DNA of 64,000 nucleotides, taken from NCBI GenBank assembly GCA_022828595.1, contig JAKGHH010000005.1, positions 25,742,193-25,806,192 of the forward strand, given 5' to 3'. This DNA is from Nelumbo lutea. Its lineage: Eukaryota; Streptophyta; Magnoliopsida; Proteales; Nelumbonaceae. Below, one piece after another: positions 1 through 10,744 of the stretch. The notes under the pieces were generated by a model. That model saw only the letters and a list, made by a program, of their open reading frames with translations, did not search any database and was not told the DNA's origin. A program made the translations under genes and the position numbers. Every line of letters begins with the position of its first letter. Position 1 is the stretch's first letter.

Positions 1-229
1 TTATATATATATATATTTTTTATTTTATTTTTTAAAAAATCAAATAAAAACGTTTGACAATCTGAGAGTGTTCAGACTACTGAACTGAGAGCTGAGACAT
101 GTTCGCCAATCTGGCACCCGCTGGCTTCCAGTCCGAGTCGTTTGACAGACTGACACCCATTGGCCTCTCAGTCTCTCTGAGATAGGTTTATCTGTTCGAT
201 AGTCTTTTTCTTTCCCTCTCTCTTGGACT
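1..229. other. No gene seen
   Basis: The first 45 bases are A/T only. The rest is mixed sequence with loosely repeated CAGTCTGA/CTGACACC-like words that grade into the CT-rich tract downstream. The open frame antisense at 40-234 has no recognisable motif. Confidence 0.5.
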
Positions 230-650
230 CTCACTCCTCATACTCCCTTTCTCTCTTTGAACTATCTCTCCCTCACCTCTCAGTTTCTCTGAATTCTTTC
301 TCTCTCTCTTGCCTCTCAGCCTCTCTCAGAACTCTCTCTCTCTCTCCTCTCAATCTCTCTCTGAACTCTCTCTCTCGCCTCTTAGTCTCTCTCTAAACTC
401 TCTCTCGCCTCAGTCTTTTTGAACTCTCTCTCTCTCTCTCCTCTCAGTCTCTCTCGAAACTCTCTCTCTCTCGCCTCTCAATTTCTCTCTAAGCTCTCTC
501 TCTCTCTCTCGCACCTCTCAGTTTCTCTCTAAGCTCTCTCTCTCTCGCACCTCTCAGTTTCTCTCTAAGCTCTCTCTCTTTCTCTCTTTCTCTCCTCTCA
601 GTCTCTCTCTAAACTCTCTCTCTCTCTAGCCTCTTGGATTCTCTCTAGCC
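230..650. repeat. CT-rich minisatellite
   Basis: A pyrimidine-rich tract built on an irregular unit of roughly 30-45 bp: a (CT)n run followed by variants of CGCCTCTCAGTCTCTCTCTAA. Copies differ in (CT)n length and by substitutions, as expected from slippage plus unequal exchange. There is no coding signal. Confidence 0.85.
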
Positions 651-702
651 TTTGGCATTCCACCCTCCGATCGATTTGCCTCTTAGTTTTTTATTTTTAT
701 TT

Positions 703-848
703 TAAGGGCATATAAAAATCGAAAAACCGAACTACGGTTAACCGGTTAACTGGTTGTATCAGTCCGGTTGAATGTAAAAATTGAACCTATCAGTTCGGTC
801 CAGAAAATTACCCCATGGTTCGGTTAACCAAACCGTGAGCACCCTTAC
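703..848. repeat. Short AACCGGTT-rich repeat, possible MITE
   Basis: The ends form a weak inverted pair (TAAGGG... at 703 and ...CCCTTA near 840-846). The interior carries palindromic words such as GGTTAACCGGTTAAC and TTCGGTTAACCAAACC. A related composition recurs at 5.4-5.8 kb. It abuts the truncated end of GYP-A. No clear target-site duplication was seen, so assignment to a transposon class is tentative. Confidence 0.4.
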
Positions 849-1277
849 CACCAGGCGATCTATGAGGGGTATGGGAAAGCTGTTTTTCAGGCAAGCTCAA
901 TTTAGATCCGTATAATCTACATAGATACGCCACTTGCCATTGGCCTTCTTTACTAGAACCGGATTTGCTATCCAGCTCAGGTACTGGACGTCCTTCACAA
1001 AGTTCGCTGTTATCTGCTTTCCCACCTCTTCATCTACTATTTGCCACCTTTCTGGGGCAAGGTTTCTCTTCCTCTGGTGGACGGGTCTAACTGTAGGGTC
1101 AACATTAAGTCTATGAGTTATGAGTCCAAGGTCTATGCCGGGCATTTCTACAGTTGACGAGGCAAACACATCAAAATTATTTAACAGAAAGCTTACCAAT
1201 TCGGAGTGCAAAGGGTCTATTAGGTGAGCTCCAATTTGCAGCATTTTTTCAGGTTCTATCTTGGAAATAGGGACCAT
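849..1277 (-). pseudogene. GYP-A reverse transcriptase, N-terminal fragment
   Basis: The 126-codon stretch contains the start of a Ty3/gypsy RT: a PGIDLGLITHRLNVDP block upstream, then VLVKKANGKWRIYVDYTDLN, the first conserved RT motif. A stop follows immediately. Beyond it the same frame still shows a CLKNSFPIPLIDRL-like block down to about 849, where the element ends. The catalytic YVDD region is missing, so no RT activity is possible. Confidence 0.85.
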
Positions 1278-1493
1278 AATAGTCTCTTTTGTTGGACAAG
1301 CTCACTTAATATTTTCTGGCGGTGGCTCCAAATCTATGTTAGTGGCTATCTTGCCTTTTGCTTTTAAGGCTGCTACATAGCATTTTCATGATTCTAACTA
1401 ATCACCACGCAACACGCCTATTCCAGTTTCTGTAGGAAATTTTAACGCCAGGTGGTACATAGAAATGATAGCTCAGAGGGTATGTAAAATAGG

Positions 1494-1838
1494 TCACCCC
1501 AGAATTGCATTATAGGGAGATGAGGTGGCAACCACTAGAAAGTCATGCTCGAAACGTATGGTGTGGGGAGGTGAGCCTGCCTCAATCGACACTCTTACCT
1601 TGCCAATGGGGCGGACTACCTCACTGCTGAAACCTACTAGTGAGATGTCGGTGGGCTGTAAATCTGCTTTGCCGAGCTCCATTCGCTTGTAGGCTTCCAA
1701 AAATAGAATGTTTGCCGAGCTGCCGGAGTCAACCAAGATTCTCTTTACCCTGAAGTCATTGATCAACAGCTTAACCACTAGAGCGTCATCATGTGGGTAC
1801 TGGATCCCACACATGTCATCTTCAGTGAAATAGATCAC
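1494..1838 (-). pseudogene. GYP-A aspartic protease domain fragment
   Basis: A 114-codon open stretch reads like the retropepsin domain of plant Ty3/gypsy polyproteins: an upstream YPHDDALVV block, the active-site motif DSGSSANILF, a VGFSSEVV block and the end block SPYNAILG. The catalytic Asp is present, but the flanking pol frame is interrupted on both sides. The domain would have processed the Gag-Pol polyprotein. It lies between gag and RT in the usual order. Confidence 0.8.
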
Positions 1839-1978
1839 TTCTTCTTTCCGAGGTCGCTTTGACTAGTTGTTGTCTTCCTGTTCCAGCTCCCTAAGCAAGT
1901 TCTTGCTTGCTGATGTAGTGCAGCCAATGGCAATCAAACCAATAGTGATCATGTTTATGGTCCCTTGGATCTGTCTTT

Positions 1979-3778
1979 CTAGATATTGCTGATTTCAGGG
2001 ACCTGCTTTGGCTCCCTATTGACTTGGGGTGATTCCCTGCTTGTCCCTTCCTCTAGTCGTCGCTCATCTTTGATGAAGTGTTGCATGTATCTTCTCTTGA
2101 TGAGATCCTCTATCTCATTCTTCAAGTTCCAGCAATTCTCCATGTTGTGTCCCACGTCCTTGTGAAAATGACAATATTTGTTTGGGTTCCTAGTGGTAGG
2201 ATCCCCCCTCATCTTGGGTGGCCATTTCACATAGTCGTTTGACTTGATCTGCATTAAAATCTCCTTTATTTTAGTGTTTAGAGGAGTAAAGGTCCTGTGT
2301 TTGCGGGTGGTGGTGTTGATCACTTGTTTGAACCTCTGGCCAGTGACTTGCTCCTTCTGTGTAGTGAGTTGTTGTGCCTACCTTTTGGTGACTTGCTCCT
2401 CTTGGTGGATTTACTTCTTTTCTTGGTCTTACTACTATTTTCTTCTTCCTCTGCTCACTTCCTTTTTCCAAACAAGTCGGACTTTGAGCCCACTGCTTCC
2501 TCGGCTTTGATGAAGTAGTGCGCTATGTCGAGAAACTCTTCCATGGTGGCTGGAGGGTGTAATTTGATCTCTCACTTCAGCTCGAGGTGTTGTACCCCAT
2601 TCTTAGGTGCAATAAGTTGTACAATAGGGTCTAAGTCTAGGATATGAAGGCGCTCCATGTTGAGTCTTCTGATGTACTCCCTTAGTGTTTCATTTGGTTT
2701 CTGGATCACATTTAGTAAATAGGTTACCAACATGGAGTGTCTCTTGCTTGTGGCAAACTGGTTCTAGTTCTTGATGGAATTGGGGGCTAGTCTGGAGTAC
2801 TAGAGCCAAGCTTCTTCTTTCAAGGCTGTCAGGAAAGCTATACACATCCTTACATCATTTTCCCCATGGAGTAACATGAGAGCCTAGAAGCTGTTGGCAT
2901 GCTCGATTGGATCTGTCTTGCCTTTGTAGGATTCAAGGGTCGGTGTCTTGAAGTTCTACGGTCTTGGAGCCTTAAGGATCTCAGGGGTCAATGGAGTTTC
3001 TCGAGTTAGGTAGGGGGGTCTGGAGAGGGAAACCTTCCTACTGGTGGCTGCATTGTCTCCTCCCTTCTAGACTTCACTTCTAGCTGGGGCGAGTTGGCTT
3101 TTCTTCCTAGCACGGTGCGTTCGCCTCTTGTGTCTCTTCTTAATGCCCTCAGTCGAACTAGCGACATCTATCCCGATAGGAACCTCAGATTGGCTCTTTG
3201 CCAGGACCTGATTATCATGGGTTGCGTCATCAATGCAATTTCGATTGTCATCTCTATTGGGGACTTGGATTTAGCTACGAACTCGTAGAGGGATCGGTTC
3301 TTCCTGGTCGACCTGGTTCAGACTAGTATTCTATAGAGGTACCTATTGGGGTGGTGCTTGTTGACTATTCCGTGGCACTTGCGGACCATTGCACAGTGCC
3401 TGTTGGCTGTTGCGAGGTACCTGTTGGCTATTCCGAGGTACTTGTTGGAAGGGTACCTGTGGAAAGCGTTGCTGTTGTTGCTGTTGTTGTTTTCCCTCCT
3501 GCTATGAAGGTGAACCTATTCTCCCAGGATCATAGCTATTCAATCATCCCTTGCACACACCATACCAGATCATTGAACTGGTGCATGTCAACCACTACGA
3601 GAGCTACAACGGGTTCAACCGCAAGGGCAGGTGTGCTCACATTGCCTAGTGGCCCAGTTGGGTGTAAGGGAACATCAATCTGACAAATGACAACGGTGGG
3701 GACTTGGCCGTTGACGTTGTTGTCATGGGCAAGGGGATTGCTTGAGGATGTCATTGCTGAATTTCTGAAAGAAAGCAA
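1979..3778 (-). pseudogene. GYP-A gag (broken)
   Basis: The region encodes remnants of a plant retrotransposon Gag. The N-terminal part reads from about 3778. A central retrotrans_gag-like stretch with 'NETLREYIRRL'-type wording lies near 2640-2760. A basic linker follows, and at about 2110-2200 there is a zinc-knuckle-like motif, KYCHFHKDVGHNMENC, of the kind found in plant Ty3/gypsy Gag. Several stops and frame changes separate these blocks, so no full-length Gag can be made. Gag would coat the RNA inside the virus-like particle. Confidence 0.7.
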
Positions 3779-3809
3779 GAAAAGGGGAACTTAGCTTTTT
3801 GTTGTGTTT

Positions 3810-3825
3810 CCCACAGATGGCACCA
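3810..3825 (-). promoter_or_regulatory. Primer-binding-site-like motif of GYP-A
   Basis: The minus strand reads TGGTGCCATCTGTGGG starting two bases inside the LTR end. Many plant Ty3/gypsy elements have TGGCGCC... here, pairing with a tRNA 3' end. This copy has one or more substitutions. The identity of the priming tRNA is not decided. Confidence 0.6.
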
Positions 3826-3827
3826 AT

Positions 3828-4538
3828 TGATGTTGTGCAATCTGAGCGCTCCCTTGTGTACTGTGACTCGGACTCTAACTGTATCTCAATTTGGCTGGGC
3901 CAAGCTATGTGGCCGAGCTGATGTCTGGATGTCCGAGCTAAAGTGAGCTACAAGGGAAGAAGAGAGAGAGTGCCTGGGTAGTTTTTACCCGAGGAGGACA
4001 CTCCGATGCTTAAGTCAGTAAGTGAATGGAGATTTCCCTGAAAGTGTGAGAGAGCTTGAGAGTATGAGTGCGCTTACCTCCCTAGGTGCATTCGGCCTCC
4101 TTTTATAGTCATAAGAGGTTTAGGGTAATTTGGCAACGTCCCTGAGTTTTTGGCAGAGTTGTTTCTGTAATATAAGGTGTATCAAAGTGTCTGTTACTAG
4201 ATCTGCGTGGTGATTATGGTTCGTTCGCTTAGATTGTGGCGCACGGTATGGCGAGCTACTCCAACATTCGCGATGTTGGCGCCCTCGATAGCGGCGGGGG
4301 AGCGGTTAGATGAGCTCACCTTCGCAGGTCGCCCTAGCTCGCCTCAGCTCGGCTTACTTCTTAGCCAGGTCACCAGCAGCCTTAGGGGCCTTGCCAACTC
4401 GCCCTTGCCGAGGTCGAGGGCGGTCTGTGCGAGGTGCTCTGAGCTAACTTGTCGAGATGGTCTACTGGCTTGGTGCTGCGCTATCGATAATGACCATGTG
4501 TCATCATTTGTTTGGGAGGACCAAATTCCCCCTCATCA
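3828..4538 (-). repeat. 5' LTR of GYP-A
   Basis: This 711-bp segment starts TGATG and ends CATCA on the + strand, a 5-bp perfect inverted terminus typical of LTRs (TG...CA). Two bases inside its inner edge lies a primer-binding-like site, which fixes that boundary. A TATAAAAG box on the minus strand (4100-4107) gives the expected promoter orientation. The outer end (CCCCCTCATCA) matches the outer end of the solo LTR at 57872. The inner third is rich in GAGCT words. Confidence 0.75.
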
Positions 4539-5390
4539 ATAACCAGCACTGCCAGTACGGCAGCCGAAGGAGCTCCACCTCCTCATCGGAGGTCCGTGCA
4601 GAGGCATCACATAGGCCCATACCCATTATCTTTCACCAACGAGAACAGGTTCGATATCCACCTAAGCTCTAAAACCCCTTAGTGCTTATAAAGAAAAGTA
4701 GTTCTTTTAGTGCAGTAGTGCAAACAACGCGCCATGAAGCTCTTCAAGGAGAACGAGTGCAGTAGGGAGCAACATCTGCAAGATCTCGAGGCCATACACT
4801 TGAAAACATTCAGTAGCGGCATTTGGCAAGTTTCCAACGAGAAGCTGCGGCTTTCCCATTCTAGACCAGACACATCACACGCCCACAGTTCATAGTTTGA
4901 ACAGGGCGACCACCACTGCCAAACCGATCCATCGGTCCACCAACATGGCCTCTATAGCAACCACTGCTACTGCAAAGCTGGTCCAGTCGAGTGGGTTGGT
5001 TGCGGCTTTGGTCCATGAGATTTCTTCTCATGTGGATGATTGTGATCTAGCATACTTGGATAGTATCTTTTCCACATCATAAACGCGATAGCCAATTAAG
5101 TGTTCTTTATCAAAATTCATGGGTGTGTTTTGATTAGTCAAAACTCTTCTCAGATCATATCTTTTCCAAATCATACATTTTCCCTGCTTTGAAATGAAAC
5201 CATGCCTTTTGAAATCTCCGATTTGATGAAAGAGAGACCATCACTATTTTCCATTGAAAATCAAATAAAGATATTTTTCGGTTAGTTTAGGTTTTAAAAG
5301 AAAATAGAGAAAGGTTAATAAGGTATTTTAGTAATTTAACAATTTCCATTAATTCTTTCTGAGGTTCTCACTTTGCTTAATCGAACATCG
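4539..5390. other. Intergenic, no gene identified
   Basis: Balanced-composition sequence with short open frames on both strands (for example 4897-5082 + and 4679-4873 -). None shows a recognisable domain, repeat or signal. From about 5100 it becomes AT-richer. The outer flank of the GYP-A LTR is here, but with the other element end lost no target-site duplication can be checked. Confidence 0.5.
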
Positions 5391-5397
5391 AGTTTTT

Positions 5398-5770
5398 TTT
5401 GTAACCGAATCGGTAGTATTGGTTTTTGGAAACCAGTAACCGAAACTGAACCAAAACCAATCGGTTAACCAGTTGACCGATTTGGTTAACCGTCAGTTTG
5501 GTCCGTTGGTTTTTTAATTTTTACAATATATATTATAAAAATATATAAATATATAATAAAAATTATAAATATATAAAAAATATTATATTTTAAATAATAA
5601 AAAATAAATACGAAATTATAAATTATAAATATATATTTATATATATAATGCATATTTATTAATTTATAATATATAAAAACTATACAAAATATATATTATA
5701 TACATAAATATATATAAAATATATAAAAATATATGTATACCGGTTAGTCCGATTAACCACCAGTTTTCTA
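5398..5770. repeat. AACCGGTT-rich / AT-rich repeat
   Basis: Palindromic words such as ATCGGTTAACCAGTTGACCG flank an interior of almost pure A/T (5520-5735). A second block, ATACCGGTTAGTCCG..., follows at about 5737. A short sentence, AGATATTTTAGTAATTTAAC, occurs both at 5322-5341 and near 5779-5798, on either side. This suggests a duplication or a nested insertion. No coding content. Confidence 0.45.
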
Positions 5771-6137
5771 TATTAATAAGATATTTTAGTAATTTAACAA
5801 TTTCCATTAATTGACTTAATGGCCGAAGTGGTATTTGTCAGCAACATAAAAGTATAAGAGTTCTCTATCACAAATTAAAATTCAGCGTGGTGTCTGTCGG
5901 GGTCCGTGTAATTTACCCTATATGCATATATAATTATGTAATGTGTATACTATAAATTTATATTATGTATAATATAAATTTTATTTGTATAATCTTAATC
6001 GGATCGGACTTCGGGCCGGGTTTCGGATTTTGGGAGTCTATCTACCTTATAACCTTTCCGGCACCGGCATCATAGATTTACCCGCCGAAAAAAAACAAAG
6101 AAACAAAAGAGTGGAGATAACCGTTGGAGGGAGATTT

Positions 6138-8876
6138 ATGAAATTGCGTTCACGTTGTTTAAGTTCTCGGCCTATCCCGAAGGAAACCCAACAAGCCTTC
6201 TCCTTCGAAGATCAGTATCTCCATGGAAATCCTACAAGAAAAAGCCAATTTGTGGCTTCTATGGTTAAACCTGGACTCCCAACGGGGAATACTTGGATCA
6301 AGAAACGCTATTTTCTCATATCTGTTCTGCGAAATTTGGAAATTTCTCGATCTTTGGAGATTGTGAAGATGGTCCATGCGTGCATTTTACGATTTGGGTG
6401 TGATTCAAATATGTTAATATCCAATAATCTTCTTCATGCGTATTGTTATTGTGGTTCCACACGGGATGCGCTGAAGTTGTTCTACAAAATGCGGGAGAGG
6501 GATGCTGTTTCTTGGAATACCATGATTTCTGGATTTTTTGGTTCCGGAAATTTTGAGGAGGGGATGTCGTTTTACCGTGGGATGAAAAGGGTTGGATTAT
6601 CTCCTACCCAGTCCAGTTTTGTTTCTGCTCTGGTTTCTTCGGCTGAAGTGGGTAATTTGGTGATCTGCCGAGGAATTCATGGAGATAGTTTCAAATGTGG
6701 CTTCTCTTCTGATCTTCTCGTGGGGAATGCTCTCTTAACAGCTTATGTTAAGTGTGGGGATGTCAAGGACTCAAGGAAATTATTTGATGGAATGCACAAT
6801 TTTGATGAAGTTTCACTTGAAATTTTGTTGAGACGATATCTTCAGCAAGGAGCTCTAGGTGATGCTTTCAAGTTGTTTAAGTATTCTTGTCTAGTAGGAG
6901 TTCCTTTTAGCTGTTTTTCGCTTTCTAGTCTAATTAGCTTATGTACATATTCACAGCTTATTGGCCATGGAACCCATATTCATGGTTATGTTGTCAAGGT
7001 TGGTTTGGATTCAGATATTTCTATTGTTAATTCTCTTATTACATTTTATGCAAGATCATACCATTTAGAGGAGGCTAGACGGTTGTTTTATGGATCAACA
7101 TCACGTGATATTGTTACATGGAATTCCATCATAGCAGGATATGCATTTAATGGTCAAGGAGATTTAGGGCTGCACCTAGTTACTAGGTTGTTGTCCATTG
7201 GAACAATAATGAATGAATCCACTTTCTCAAGTTTTCTTTCTTGTTGTGCAACCGTGAATGTTCTTGCCAGTGCAAAGAAAGCTCATGTCCTAATACTGAA
7301 GTTAAGGAGGTACACAGATTGCGCAACCAATAATGTTATACTGACCATGTATTGTAGATGTAGAAGTTGGAGCTGTGCTAGTAAAGTGTTTAAAGCACTG
7401 ATTGAGAGGGATGCAATCTCATTCAATCTTTTTATTGCATTACTTAGAGACCTTGGCCAGAATGAAGAAGCTGTTGAACTTTTCCAGCAAATCCAGTCAG
7501 AGGGATTCAAAGTAGATGAGCTCATGTACTCAAGTCTTATTTCTAGCTGCTCAAGATTGACTGCTTTGGAGACAGGACAACAGATACACAGTTGTATTAT
7601 TAAAACTGGTTTTGAGAAGGTTTCTCTCCTTGGAAACTCTCTTCTAGAGATGTATTCTCAATGCAGAAGATTAGACAACATGGAGCAAATTTTTAATGAA
7701 ATTGATATTCCAGATATATTCACATGGAATACAGCGGTCATGGGTTATGCCCATTGTGGGTTGATTGAGCAATCATTCCAAATTTTTGCAAAAATGATAG
7801 AGTCGGGTGTCCAATTAAATGAGTTCTCCTACAGTGCAATCCTTGACATATGTAGTCATATTGGTTATCCAGTGATAGGGGAACAGATTCATGCTTGGAT
7901 CAAGAAGCTGGGATTGGTCTATGATACAACCGTGATGAATTCTCTATTAACTATGTATGCTAGTTCTGGGATGATGGACAAGGCATACAAAGTCTTTGAA
8001 GAAATCTCTTCCCCTGATTCTGTCTCATGGAATTCAATGATCTCGGGTTATGCACAAAATGGTTTTGCTGAAGAATCTCTCAGGTTTTACTTGTTAATGA
8101 ACCAAATTGGAGTAGAAACTAATTACATGACCTTTGCAAGTATTTCTAAATCTTGCACCATGCTTTTGGACTACATGCTTGGTTTGCAATTCCATGGCCA
8201 GATCATTAAGAGGGGACTTCAATCAGATATCTCAGTCTTGAATTCGCTTATAACTATGTATGCTAAGTGCGGTTACCTCCATCACTCTTGTACAATTTTC
8301 AGGAACAATATTGATATTAGAGATGTGATCACTTGGAATTCCATGATTTGTGGATATGCTTATCATGGATGTGGTAGGGAAGCACTTGATACATTTACAG
8401 AGATGAAAGTTTCAGAGGAAAAGCCAAATGAGATAACCTTTATTGGTGTGCTTTGTGCATGTAGTCATGCTGGCCTCATATCGGAAGCTCAGGATCAGTT
8501 CAGTTCCATGTATCAAGATCATGGAGTTGTTCCAAGTGAGGAACACTACATTTGCATGGTTGACATTCTATGCAGAGCAGGGAAATTGGAAGAAGCAAAA
8601 GGTTTGATAGAAAACATGCCATTTAATCCCTGCTCACTAATTTGGCGGATATTACTTAGTGCTTGTAGGATGGAGGGAAATGTTGGGCTTGGAAAGGAGG
8701 CCGCTGAGAAGTTAATGCAGTTAGAACCTCATGATTCATCTGCTTATGTTCTCCTCTCCAATATTTATGCTTTAGCTGAGAAGATGGAAGAAAAGGCTGA
8801 TATAAGGAGGAAAATGAAGGGTAAGGGTGTGAAGAAGGATAGTGGATATAGTTGGATTGGGAATTATAATTTTTAG
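6138..8876 (+). CDS. PLS-class, E-type pentatricopeptide repeat protein
   Basis: This single uninterrupted exon encodes 912 aa. I start at the ATG at 6138. The frame stays open back to 5985, but the codon there is TTG and the upstream part lies in AT-rich intergenic DNA. The N-terminus (MKLRSRCLSSRPIPK) is basic and rich in Ser/Arg, as expected of an organelle, probably mitochondrial, transit peptide. From about residue 60 to 830 it is made of tandem 31-36-residue PPR motifs in P-L-S order. Recurrent phrases are VSWNTMISGF, WNSIIAGYA, NSLITMYAKCG and HGYVVKVGL. The C-terminus carries E-type motifs (ILLSACRMEGNVGLGKEAAE, SAYVLLSNIYA, GVKKDSGYSWI) and stops there, without a DYW deaminase domain. 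Family knowledge: such proteins bind organelle RNA and specify C-to-U editing sites, recruiting a deaminase in trans. The target site and exact orthologue are unknown. It is the only intact host gene here. Confidence 0.93.
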   Translation: MKLRSRCLSSRPIPKETQQAFSFEDQYLHGNPTRKSQFVASMVKPGLPTGNTWIKKRYFLISVLRNLEISRSLEIVKMVHACILRFGCDSNMLISNNLLHAYCYCGSTRDALKLFYKMRERDAVSWNTMISGFFGSGNFEEGMSFYRGMKRVGLSPTQSSFVSALVSSAEVGNLVICRGIHGDSFKCGFSSDLLVGNALLTAYVKCGDVKDSRKLFDGMHNFDEVSLEILLRRYLQQGALGDAFKLFKYSCLVGVPFSCFSLSSLISLCTYSQLIGHGTHIHGYVVKVGLDSDISIVNSLITFYARSYHLEEARRLFYGSTSRDIVTWNSIIAGYAFNGQGDLGLHLVTRLLSIGTIMNESTFSSFLSCCATVNVLASAKKAHVLILKLRRYTDCATNNVILTMYCRCRSWSCASKVFKALIERDAISFNLFIALLRDLGQNEEAVELFQQIQSEGFKVDELMYSSLISSCSRLTALETGQQIHSCIIKTGFEKVSLLGNSLLEMYSQCRRLDNMEQIFNEIDIPDIFTWNTAVMGYAHCGLIEQSFQIFAKMIESGVQLNEFSYSAILDICSHIGYPVIGEQIHAWIKKLGLVYDTTVMNSLLTMYASSGMMDKAYKVFEEISSPDSVSWNSMISGYAQNGFAEESLRFYLLMNQIGVETNYMTFASISKSCTMLLDYMLGLQFHGQIIKRGLQSDISVLNSLITMYAKCGYLHHSCTIFRNNIDIRDVITWNSMICGYAYHGCGREALDTFTEMKVSEEKPNEITFIGVLCACSHAGLISEAQDQFSSMYQDHGVVPSEEHYICMVDILCRAGKLEEAKGLIENMPFNPCSLIWRILLSACRMEGNVGLGKEAAEKLMQLEPHDSSAYVLLSNIYALAEKMEEKADIRRKMKGKGVKKDSGYSWIGNYNF

Positions 8877-9730
8877 TTTACATGTAACTGAGAAATTTGC
8901 AAGTTCTCTTGAATAGGAGGTTCTTGCCTTTTGCAATATCTAAACTAAACCAGAAAACTAGAATAGCCCAGAAGCTTATGACAGTAAATACAGGCACAAA
9001 AGGCCATTATTCGGTGATGATCCTGACTGTCTTGGGGGAGGGGTAGACTGGATACAGAACTAATCTTGGCATATTATTTTATGGCAAAGTGGTCGCTCCC
9101 AGAAGTTACTATAAATAAATAATAGTTTGATAAAGACCTACAATTTCTTCTTTTTTGGTTAAAGCGAGTGAGTAGAAATTTGTGAACTCATTTTCTCTAT
9201 ACCAGATCTCATAATTTGACTACAATATTTCTGAATCCTAACTTGAAAATGCACCCAAAACTTACTCAATGTGCTTGACTCAAGGTTCTTGATTCACCTG
9301 AACTCTTATTAATAATTTACAAAAAATATAATTTGAATTTAAAATATATTAGATCCATAAGAATTTCCAGAAACATATCATTTACAGTTCATAAATATTA
9401 ATTATAAAATAATTATTCTGTATTATTATTGTTGTTGCTATTAGTTATGTAAGTTGCAAAAAAAAGCATTACTTGACACAAATTTTTGATGGATCTATGA
9501 ATTTGATAGATCATCTGTATATCCATCTTATGGTTCTTTCCTTACCATCAGAACCATTTAACCTAAATTGTTTTTTTTTTTTTTTTTTTATGATTTTGTT
9601 TCCCCAACTTTTGAGAAAATCACTAGACCCATTAGTCCAAACAAAAAAATCACAAATCCAATAACAAATCAGTGTAACCATGAATTTCACACACTGAAAT
9701 TGAAAAATTAAATAAAAATCACACTCATCA
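8877..9730. other. PPR gene 3' flank, no other gene
   Basis: The probable 3' untranslated region begins here. AATAAA-like words (ATAAATAAATAATAG) occur near 9112-9125 and could serve polyadenylation. Further on the sequence is AT-rich, with a T20-type homopolymer around 9570-9590. No coding signal was seen. Confidence 0.5.
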
Positions 9731-9734
9731 TTGT

Positions 9735-10030
9735 TGTTGTTGTCAACATCATCATCATTGTCTTCTTCTTCTTCCAATGACTTTCTCCTTTATAACGCAA
9801 GATCTCGGGTATTTTTTCATATAATAACTTGCCCAAAGTGTTTAGGAGATAGAAATGTTGGATGTGAATGTATGTGCTAGAAAAATAAAACAAGCTATCA
9901 TTGTAATCATCCTAATCATCATTATCATCATCAGCAGCAGCAATAACTTCTGCTTCTGCTTCTTCTTCTTCTTGATTCCAATGACTTTTCTGCCCTTTTA
10001 ATGCAAGACTTTAGGCGTTTTCCCATATAA
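9735..10030. repeat. Imperfect direct duplication with CAT/CTT microsatellites
   Basis: Two diverged copies lie about 170-180 bp apart. Each has a (CAT)n/(ATC)n tract, a (CTT)n tract, then CCAATGACTTT..CT..CCTTT.TAA.GCAAGA and a CATATAA end (about 9735-9830 and 9905-10030). Trinucleotide runs differ in length between copies. The antisense acidic open frame (poly-Glu/Asp) is a by-product of the repeats. Confidence 0.6.
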
Positions 10031-10744
10031 GTGTAAACTGGTTGGAAAACCATCTAATAATCCTAGTGGTATTGGCTTATATGAAACAAAACAAACAACA
10101 ACTCAGTCGTATCAACCTCTCGCACAAAATCTACAAAGGGAAAAACATCCCTAACCTTGCTCTTGGACTTTTGAGCCATCTCACTATAGACAATAAAGGA
10201 CTTCAATGGAGGTTGAGAATGACGAAGAAAAATGGATTGCTCTACAGCAATGAGAGTCTTGTTCAACTGACACAGAAACTTTGGGAAGAAGTAACCTTCC
10301 CCCAAAAATCCCATTTAAATTAAGACACACACGTGCCAGCTGAAGAAACACAACAGACAAACTTGTCTCCTCACAAAATGCTTCCTATCAAGAAATAGGA
10401 GATAATAATCATACAAGAACCGACCACTCCTAACAATGCACCCCAAAACAAATACACCACTAGCAAGAATTTTTTTTCCTTTTTTTCAAAATTTCAGTCT
10501 CCATAGTAGATGAATAACAGAAAAGAATCCACTTACACTCCCAGCACCCAACCAAAATAATATCAAACAAAAGCAATACGTGATGCCCAACTTCAAGAGA
10601 TAACCGTCACTCGGACGAAACAAAACCCAAAAGTACCTCCCCTCACTTCAACCATGGAACATGCGATAAAACAAGCAAAAAATTGCATCGAGTGCAAAAT
10701 TTCTTATTGATAAGAATACTATTACCAATAAGCAAGGGGCTAAT
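10031..10744. other. Unassigned sequence before the family-B LTR
   Basis: Overlapping open frames exist on both strands (10042-10323 + and 10063-10314 -). Neither matches a family I recognise. The last bases contain a purine-rich stretch AAGCAAGGGG about 4 bp before the LTR at 10745. This resembles a polypurine tract, so part of this stretch may be the 3' internal end of a retrotransposon. Confidence 0.4.

Larger units (their letters stand above)
849..4538 (-). mobile_element. GYP-A: truncated Ty3/gypsy retrotransposon
   Basis: Reading on the minus strand from high to low coordinates, the order is LTR (4538-3828), primer-binding-like site, gag, protease and the start of reverse transcriptase. 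This is the canonical 5' half of a Ty3/gypsy element. It stops abruptly near 849, just after the first conserved RT block. The rest of RT, RNase H, integrase and the 3' LTR are absent. Gag and the region between protease and RT contain stops and shifts, so the copy is dead. The LTR is related to the solo LTR at 56630-57872 (same TGATG...CATCA ends and the same TATA position). Confidence 0.85.

Noticed and set aside
40..234. Antisense 64-codon frame
   Set aside because: No motif, repeat-adjacent, and typical of random open frames at this length.
4897..5082. Small + strand frame rich in Thr/Ala
   Set aside because: No recognisable family, no promoter or splice context; compatible with chance.
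5985..6137. N-terminal extension of the PPR protein by 51 residues
   Set aside because: The codon at 5985 is TTG, and no ATG occurs in frame before 6138. The upstream sequence is AT-rich intergenic in character.
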